A program made the translations under genes and the position numbers. The notes below the pieces were generated by a model. It saw nothing but the letters and a program-made list of their open reading frames with translations, was not told where the DNA came from and did not search any database. From Phallusia mammillata (Eukaryota > Chordata > Ascidiacea > Phlebobranchia > Ascidiidae): DNA of 64,000 nt. The DNA lies in NCBI GenBank assembly GCA_003260075.1, contig QLIY01000235.1, positions 83,832-147,831 on the forward strand, in the 5' to 3' direction. Positions within the stretch are counted from its first letter, which is position 1; each line of letters opens with the position of its first letter. Shown here piece after piece: positions 56,742 to 64,000 of the stretch.

Positions 56742-58639
56742 ATGGTCCAAGTACTTGACGACATTTTACGGACGTTGTTAACCATTTTTGAGCTCATTCA
56801 GGACGTTGTTTATTACAAAATGCAAGCACTTGCGGTTGTTGACGGGTCGGTTTGGTCACTTACCAGCAATGAAGTTAATCGGGACTTGCTGAACCGCCAC
56901 CGAGTTATTGTCAAGTACAAGTATTATTTAAGTAAGGACGAGGATAGTCTTGGCAGCACTTTGGTGTGGCACAATTTTTTTGCTACAAGCCAATCAAAGC
57001 TGATATGTTCATCATCAATGAAACAGCGTCAGGATAGATTGACATCAGTGGACAGTGGTTATTCATGTCAGTCTGATATGTCAACAAACGACATGGATTC
57101 TTTTGATAACAAACTACCACGCGCGCTCGGTATTGCATTTCAAAACGCTCCAGATGAACAAAAACCAAGTCTAAGGCAAGCACTAAATTTGTCTTTGCAA
57201 GAGCAAAATGACATATCAAGGATAAAACTGGGATACGACGAATCCGGAGAAATAAAGACTTCAAAAGCTTGTCTTGTTAAAAACACATCTAACTGCCTCT
57301 ACGACAACAGTGAGGATGGTAAAGGCAAAGAAAATTGTTTAGTTTTTCCCGTCAAGCAAAAACCCGAAAACAAAATGGTGGTAAAGTATAAATATTTACT
57401 GAGTCGCAAAAAGGACTGGGAAGGAAATCCTATTACATGGGCAAATACTAAAGATGAAATCGACAATGGGGCAAATGCAGACAAACTGATGCTTCTGGAG
57501 TACAAAGAATTATCCCCAGTCAAGCAGTACACCTCTTCTGTATTGGTAAAAGTTTAGGCCTAATTAATTCTTATTAGCCTAAACATAATTTAACTAATGT
57601 TTAGACGGAAAGAATATTCCGAAACTGCGACGTTAAATCTTCAGCAACAAGTGTGTTTTCACGTGGCAGCGTACAAACCGACAAGGAGTGGCAGCAAATA
57701 ACAAATCACAAAGAAAGATGGGATAGTTCTTCAGCCTCGCACAAGTACAAAATTTGATTACGTCAAAATGGTTACCACGTGCAAAATTTAAGTTTACTGG
57801 AGTCGTACTTGAAATATTGAGTATTTGCTCATAACTATCTGCACAAAAAATTAGTGAACAAACCATCGTGCCATGGAAAAAATAATGAAACGCTGGGAAC
57901 ATTAATAGATACTTCAAATAATTGTTTTTGCAGCGCAAGCAGTGGTTACGAATCGTGCCTAAACCTTTCCAGCGTCGATCAAACATTCCGCAGTAAATTA
58001 TATGAAGCATATGTCAGTGAAGATGTAACGAATTCCATTACAACTTCGACGCCGATCAAGCCAACAGCATGCAAACAAAAAAAAGGTTAATATGTTTAGT
58101 TTCTTTACATTATCGCATTATGCTTTACTCGTCTAACAACTTAAAAAAAGGATTTGATTTTTGGTAATTCTGCAGATAAAAATCGATGTGAGTCTGAAAA
58201 CGTCGATGCAAGTACTAAATTTCAAACTGCACAAAGTAGAAAGAAAGTCAAACAACTTCAGTCATCTAGCCATTTCGCAAAGGAAAAGGTTACTTTCACG
58301 GTAGGTCAGTGTTTGAAAGCTTTTGCTATTTATAATTAATCTCAATGTACATTAAAAAGCTTTCTAAAATGGCAACGTTTTTGATTTTGTTTGTTTTTCC
58401 AGGCTAAACTTGGTTGTATTCCATACTCCGCCATTTTTCGACTTGATGATCACATCGACCATTTAAAGACTTTTATTCATTTAATATCCGGACTGCCCGG
58501 GAGCAAGCAAAGGTTTAGCTCCCTTTTTCGAGACTATACAGAAAGCAAGAACTTCAAGCAAAAAAAGAAGATACAAACTCTTCGTGATCTTGGATTAAGT
58601 GATGGACAAACTATTCATTTGATGGTCACTGAAGCATAA
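56742..58639 (+). CDS. Unrecognised protein with C-terminal ubiquitin-like domain
   Basis: Five exons join in frame: 56742-57545, 57605-57744, 57934-58085, 58176-58300 and 58403-58639, giving 485 aa. A motif occurs twice: VKYKYYLSKDED...LVWHN near residue 57 and VKYKYLLSRKKD...ITWAN near 214. The middle is Ser-rich and probably disordered, with two SGY-type motifs (DSGYSCQSDMS and SSGYESCLNLSS). The last 85 or so residues (AKLGCIPYSAIFRL, then TLRDLGLSDGQTIHLMV) look like a ubiquitin-like fold of the kind that packs a final strand. I do not recognise the family. The ATG lies immediately after an acceptor (GTGATTTCAG), so an upstream exon or leader is likely. The joins of exons 2 and 3 rest on phase and splice-site strength. 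Confidence 0.68.
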
Positions 58640-58700
58640 CACGATATGTTTCATTGCAACCCGCTGTATATTTCTTTGTCTAAAACCATTTCAGTTTCGA

Positions 58701-58733
58701 AATAAATGATGTAACATTTGAAGCCACAATAAA
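58701..58733 (+). terminator. Polyadenylation signals of the ubiquitin-like gene
   Basis: Two AATAAA signals (58701-58706 and 58728-58733) lie 60-90 bp after the stop codon. Confidence 0.55.
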
Positions 58734-58739
58734 CGGGTT

Positions 58740-60417
58740 AACCATTAAACACGCGCGAGGGCCACATGGCTTACAAGCCCAGACGCAGCCTTAATTTCCA
58801 AAACTGGAACTCGCCAGGCAGTTTTGACGGGACGGCCAAGGGCTTACGTTCTTCACAATCTTACTTTTATTCAGATGGCACCACTGTTAAATTAAAAAAA
58901 ATATGAAGAATGTATGTGTCTCATCTACCAAGAAATGCTCCTTTATTCTATCACAAGTACCAAAAGAAGGCAAATGTTCGCGCACAATTACTATTCTTTG
59001 CTCTTGTCTGTGACGCAACAAACCGCGTTTGGATCACACTTAAACTTATGCGTTGTAATCGTGTTAGGCCTGGTAAAGTTAGTCCTAGAATTCATTCTGC
59101 AGGTTTGTTCAATCTTGAATGATTACGTTATAAAAAAATCTATACGTTTTGTAAAACCAAAAAATACCTTCGCGGGCCGGATAGATAGACGCCGGGGCTA
59201 TATAAGTTTGGTGACCTCTGATTTAGGTCATACCTCTTCAACCGGGTTTCTGTGAACTGTAAGGGTGCCACAGGGATTCCCTCTTTGTTGTAGCAATTTA
59301 AAACTCACCTTTACAGTCTATTTACCGTGTTCGTAATGTTATAGTTTGGAACAGTCATTAGATATTTTGCATGCTTGTCCGTAGGCTGAATTTATTCATA
59401 AATAACTCTAAATGCATTGAACTCAATCAAAAGTCTAGTCAACTCAAGGCCAAACCCAGCACGTGCNCCATTGTGTATTATGTTAAATAACTTTGTGATT
59501 TAACATCTATAACTTAGGGAGGAATGTAGTGTTTACAATTAGTAATATATGATCTCTATGTTAACAGTATATCACGTGACCGTATTGACCATGCCGTTTC
59601 ATTCTATGAGCACGAGCAATAGCGAAAGCATATAAACAAACACTTTGTGTTATGTCTAGTCTCTGACAAAGCACTAGGCAGCGGAACACTATAGTGCCTA
59701 CAGCAGGCCAGTCAAAAATCCAGGCCACTTTAAAATCAGTAGAAATTCAGTCATGATTTGGCAACACTGATAATTCTAATTTTTTAGTTGGCACCCCTAA
59801 AGTTCGGGCCACTGATAAAATGTGCCTACAGGCCAGCAGATCCTTAATCCGGCACTGGCCAAACCGAAATATTGGGTCAAATAGCCGAATAATTTTTGTG
59901 ATGTGATGTCGGTGACGCGTGTGCTCGTTTGCGCAGTATCTAGTACGGGGATTTTCGAACCCCCCCCCCCACGCACGCCACATGTTGTCTTGTTGTAAAA
60001 CGATTTGTGAATAGCCAATAGGGTTGACTCATGACTGGTGTACGGATTTAACCTGTTTTACAAGTCGTTTACATGTAACCGATTTATTGCACATAAAATT
60101 TAATGTTGAAAGCTTGGAAACCAACATTTCAACACCGGAAATAAAATGGGAGAATCTTTTTCCTTGTTTCTGTTATGCAGGAAAGGCTTTCGTTTACATT
60201 TTTCGTTATAGACTGATCAAAAAAATGTTTATGCGTGAAATTTTTGGTTTAAATTTTACTAACTTTTGACATGAGCTATGGTGGAAAATTTCCTTTGTAA
60301 AAGTAATTGTGCCTAAGTTTGTAAAATAGAAAATATGTTTGTTTTTATTACTATTTCACATTGTTTCCTGTTATATGCACTTATTTATTTATCAGATTTT
60401 TCTTTTACCATGTTCAG
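58740..60417. other. Intergenic stretch with MITE remnants
   Basis: No gene recognised. A decayed right MITE end lies near 59217 (GGTGACCTCTG). One ambiguous base lies at 59467 and an 11-base C run at 59960-59970. A weak acceptor (CATGTTCAG) ends at 60417, six bases before the METTL25 start. Confidence 0.4.
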
Positions 60418-60423
60418 GACAAA

Positions 60424-62476
60424 ATGAAAACCATTGCTGAAGTACAAAATGCCATAATTGCAGTCATAAATTTCATTCAAAAGTATGAATTAATCGGTGA
60501 TGTCCACATGGTGGAATATTTTACCAAGGACCATTGGAATGTATTGCTAAGTGGGAATTGTCGAGCTGAACTTTTAAACAAAAATGTTGATGACCTGTAC
60601 CAGCTAACAAATATTGATAAGCCTTATAATGGTGATATACATAGTGCTTCAGAAGATGAAAAGAAATTTGTTGTAAATGATTTGCAGCAATACATATCTG
60701 CTGCACATGACTCTCACCTTACATCTCAAAACATGCTGACTCCAGTTAAAGATATTTTAGCAACACTAAATAAAAAACAAGAGGCAACACAAACAGTACA
60801 AATCAATTCAAAAGAATATATGTCAGGCAAAAAATCACATGAAGTTGAGAAAATGTCTTCTGTGGTTGACATACTAGCTCAACATTGTAACACTCATCAG
60901 GTCTTAGATATTGGATCCGGAAAAGGATACTTAAGTACTCATTTGTCTTTAAAGTACGGAATGAAAGTAACAGCAATTGATTGCAATGATGACAATACTA
61001 CTGGTGCATCCCAAAGGGCAGAAAAATTTCTATCATACTGGAGAAAGCACCTAAATGGCAGACATACGAAAGAAAGTGGTGCTGCTGCTGCTGCTGCTGT
61101 TATTAATAATGATAGTCTCAAACTTGAATCTGTTACTGCATATGTAGCAGCATCAACTGATCCCAGTAAATTTTTGCCCCAAAGTTGTGAACACAATATT
61201 GAGGACGCTTGTATTGTAACAGGCTTGCACACATGTGGTGATCTTTGTTCAACAGTGATCTCAATGTTTGTTACCAATAAACTTATAAAGGGGCTGTGTG
61301 TCGTTGGATGCTGCTATCATCTTATCTCTGAATCCAATAATGAAACTGGTAAGGATGAAACTGGTATTATGGGTCCCCTTCCCTTAAGGGGACACATATT
61401 GTTTTTGTCTTTGAGGATTTCTACTACTGAAACAAAATGTTTTTCAGGCACATTTCCCATGAGTGACTTTTTAGCAACAAAATCTTTCATTTTGGGCAGA
61501 AATAAAAGAATGTTGGCTTTGAAAGCCCCAGAGCGCCATGCTGTCATGAATCCAAAACAACAAAGGGAAAAATCAGAAAGGTAGTGTAGTTTGCTATGTC
61601 AGATACAGACAAATCTGATTGATAACTGATTTGCCAAAACAATTTTATATGTGACTAACTAGGCAATTTAAAAAAAAACAAATGGCTACAGTTTGGATGA
61701 TTCCTATGCAATTAAATATTATGTGTCCAACTAGTACAGTGGTTCTCAACCAGGCCCATAGCCCCCCCAGGAGGGCACAAGCTCTGTTCCGGGGGGCACG
61801 GGTGTAGATTCACCAGAAACACCCACTACAAGCCATTTTCTTTTTAATTTTATTTCCAACACAAGATAGCAATTTACATTTTTAAGGGGGCCCCAGGTCC
61901 TACAGGGTTACATGAAGGGGGCCACAAGGCCCAAAAGTTACTTTTAGGGGGCCACGGTCCACAAAAGGTTGAGAACCACGGAACTTGTACATGATCAAAC
62001 AGGTTTGTCTGTATTGCTAATAAACTCTGTTTTATGAATAAAATGTGTTATCTTTGTATTTTAGGTCATTGTTTTACAGAGCTGTTCTCTCTGTCATCCT
62101 TAAAGAAAAGTATGGGTTAAAAAGTGACAGCAAGGATGCTTGTATTGGAAAAATATTTTCTAAATCCCACAGTTTTTTAGACTACATTCGGCGTAGTTTA
62201 AACAAACTCAGACTTGACAGTAGTTTACTTTCTGATGAGGAAATTGACAATTATTTGCAATCATATGAGCCCAGGTTTAAGGAACTTGTTGCATTTAGTA
62301 TGATTCGACATCAGTATGGACCAGCTGTGGAGTCAATTATTGTTCTTGATAAATATCTCTATTTGTTAGAACAAGTTAAAAACACAGGAATTGAAAAGTG
62401 TTTTATTGGTGAAGTTTTTGACCCAATTTTGTCACCACGTTGTTTTGCTTTGATAGCATCAAAATCTATTACATAA
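60424..62476 (+). CDS. METTL25: Methyltransferase-like protein METTL25
   Basis: A predicted S-adenosylmethionine-dependent methyltransferase; its substrate is not established as far as I know. Three exons join in frame: 60424-61348, 61448-61580 and 62065-62476, giving 489 aa (human METTL25 about 603; the difference is mainly N-terminal and linker). The SAM-binding motif VLDIGSGKGYLSTHLS, the GLHTCGDL block, GCCYHL and FPMSD are in family order, and the C-terminal SLFYRAVL, FLDYIRRSL, LLD and DPILSPRCFALIA match METTL25 more than METTL25B. A run of Ala codons lies at 61080-61097. The 99-nt intron 61349-61447 has GT...AG ends, keeps frame and lacks stops, so unspliced mRNA would still be translatable (33 extra residues). 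Intron 2 contains a MITE. The ATG follows an acceptor by six bases. Confidence 0.92.
61737..61981. mobile_element. hAT-type MITE in METTL25 intron 2
   Basis: Starts CAGTGGTTCTCAACCAGG and ends GGTTGAGAACCACGG. Flanks AACTAGTA and AACTTGTA are a 7/8 target duplication. The GGGGGCCAC blocks show it is a shorter member of the family at 6307-6680. Confidence 0.85.
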
Positions 62477-62682
62477 TTTCTGTTCTTGGCTTTTTGGTGC
62501 ATGTATTTTAAAGGACTTTTTACTGTGATTTTAGATTTTTTTATACTGTATTTGTGAATATGGTAAAGTCATTTTTTTAATTGATAAATGCAAGAAAATA
62601 TTACTGAGATTTGATGTTTTATGTACAGCTATTTTGTTAAGTTGGTGTGTCATGCTTAATGCTGCAACTGTAAATTTGCGAC

Positions 62683-64000
62683 ATGAAAATTGTTACTTGG
62701 AACATCAATGGGATTCGGTCAACGAAAAAGCCTTTAAAGGAGTTATTGGACTCTTTGGAAGCCGATATAATTTGTTTGCAAGAAACTAAAATAACAAGTA
62801 ATCCTTATTATTTCTGACATGAATGTATATAATGTACTTCGCTAATGAAGAAATTTGTAATGCAGAAGATCTCCTTGAAAGTGAAATTGCTTTGATTGAA
62901 GGATATAACTCCTATTTCAGTTTTTCTAACGCTAAAACGGGATATTCTGGTATTTGCAGTAAAAGTGGGCTTGTTGACAGAATCATAATTGTCATCAAAT
63001 ATGTTTAGGTGTTGTTACATATTGTAAAGACAGCTGCACTCCGACATGTGCCCAAAGTGGACTGACACATTTACACAAATCTGCCACTGGAAAAGGAAGT
63101 ATTGTAGGTTATGGCAAACAAACTGAAATGTTTTCAACATCTCGGTTGGAACAGTTGGATAAGGAAGGCAGAGCTGTCATCACACAGCATGCTTTAGGGT
63201 ACAACTAAAAAATATTGTCAGTGACTATAAAAAAAAACTTTTAATACTTACATTTTGAGATTTTTATTGAATCGCATATTGTAGGGATGCTGGTGATATC
63301 AAGACCTTGACTGTCATCAATGTGTATTGCCCACGAGCGGATCCAGAAAAAGAAGATCGAAAAGTTTTTAAGTTGGACTTTTACAAAGTTTTGGAGGAAC
63401 GAAGTAGAGCACTGCTGTCACAAAACAAGTAGATTTAAAAAAAAAATTAAACTTTAGATTCTCTAACAAGATTTTTGTGTGCAAGATCTTTTTCTAACTT
63501 TTACCAAAATATTTTTTTTTAAGAATTAGAGTATATTTTTGACAAACTCAGAAATTAGATTGGGGAGATTTGAGAAGCTTTACGTATAGTTGCTTTGACC
63601 CTCATTTAATTAGGCAAGCAAACTTTATCAAACACAAATTAAAGCATTTGAGGCCTTGGCTTACGGATTTACTGTTGCTTGCGTGTGTGGGATGCCACAA
63701 GTCAAATGTTGGAAACCAATACTAAAATATATCCTATTTTATTTTCACAGTGCTGTTGTTATTGTTGGAGATTTAAACACATCACATCGACATATCGATC
63801 ACTGCGATCCTTATGACCCAGTCAGTTGTGGTCTACCATCTATACCTTACAAGGATTTTAAAATTTGACTTAAGAATTTTTCTTTACAGGTTGTATTTTA
63901 TGACAATCCTGCTCGGATGTGGATGGATCACTTTCTAGTTGATGGGATTAATCATTTAGAACTAAAGAAAAACTGTGATAGATTAAATATTGTGGAAAAT
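62683..64000 (+). CDS. APEX2: AP endonuclease 2 (APEX2), 5' part
   Basis: A class II AP endonuclease with 3'-phosphodiesterase and exonuclease activity in base-excision repair, mainly nuclear. Six exons join in frame up to the window edge: 62683-62797, 62866-62949, 63009-63198, 63285-63428, 63751-63820 and 63890 to 64000. Catalytic motifs of the exonuclease/endonuclease/phosphatase fold are present: WNINGIR, LQETK with the metal-binding Glu, [18 protein letters not shown] and [17 protein letters not shown] follows in the last exon. The rest of the nuclease domain, the PCNA-binding motif and the GRF zinc finger expected for APEX2 lie beyond the edge. The donor after exon 5 (GTCAGT) is weak. 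The start lies 206 bp after the METTL25 stop on the same strand. Confidence 0.93.

Overview
The window is animal nuclear DNA: intron-rich, AT-rich, with short introns and chordate-type single-copy genes. Small intron sizes, abundant hAT-type miniature transposons, Penelope-like retroelements and start codons lying a few bases after a splice acceptor fit an invertebrate deuterostome, most likely an ascidian tunicate. That assignment is inference; no sequence here proves it. Several N runs and duplicated blocks show a draft assembly of a heterozygous genome.

Layout. 1-9.7 kb: a small one-membrane-segment protein gene (+, 1076-1315), GNPAT (+, peroxisomal ether-lipid acyltransferase ending in AKL) and, tail to tail with it, a short CDK2AP1-type gene (-). 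9.8-19.9 kb: a complete 28-exon ABCC5/MRP5-type ABC transporter (-). 20-33.4 kb: no host gene found; this stretch holds hAT-type MITEs, two Penelope-like element fragments (one duplicated), two large near-identical direct duplications and an N gap. 33.4-37.9 kb: ZDHHC16 and SGSH, both on the minus strand and 266 bp apart. 38-41 kb: a MITE and a Penelope-like element whose ORF ends in a GIY-YIG domain. 41.4-43.4 kb: PRELID1-type gene (-). 43.5-45 kb: an inverted-repeat element carrying a 195-bp tandem array. 47-54.6 kb: ClC-3/4/5-type chloride/proton exchanger (+), whose second intron is packed with transposons. 54.8-55.9 kb: small CCCH zinc-finger protein (-). 56.7-58.6 kb: unrecognised protein with a ubiquitin-like C-terminus (+). 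60.4-62.5 kb: METTL25 (+). 62.7 kb to the end: APEX2 (+, cut by the window edge).

The host genes are housekeeping genes with unrelated roles (ether lipids, export, palmitoylation, heparan sulfate breakdown, mitochondrial lipid transfer, endosomal ion exchange, methylation, DNA repair); nothing indicates a shared pathway. The most informative observations concern structure. At least ten hAT-like insertions have recognisable 8-bp target duplications, nine of them with a central TA. Two different MITEs sit back to back sharing one target sequence. An apparently empty allele of a MITE site lies inside that same MITE. Poly-C runs of 10-13 bases recur exactly at duplication junctions, which suggests haplotype mis-joins. 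Hammerhead-ribozyme-like motifs accompany the Penelope-like fragments.
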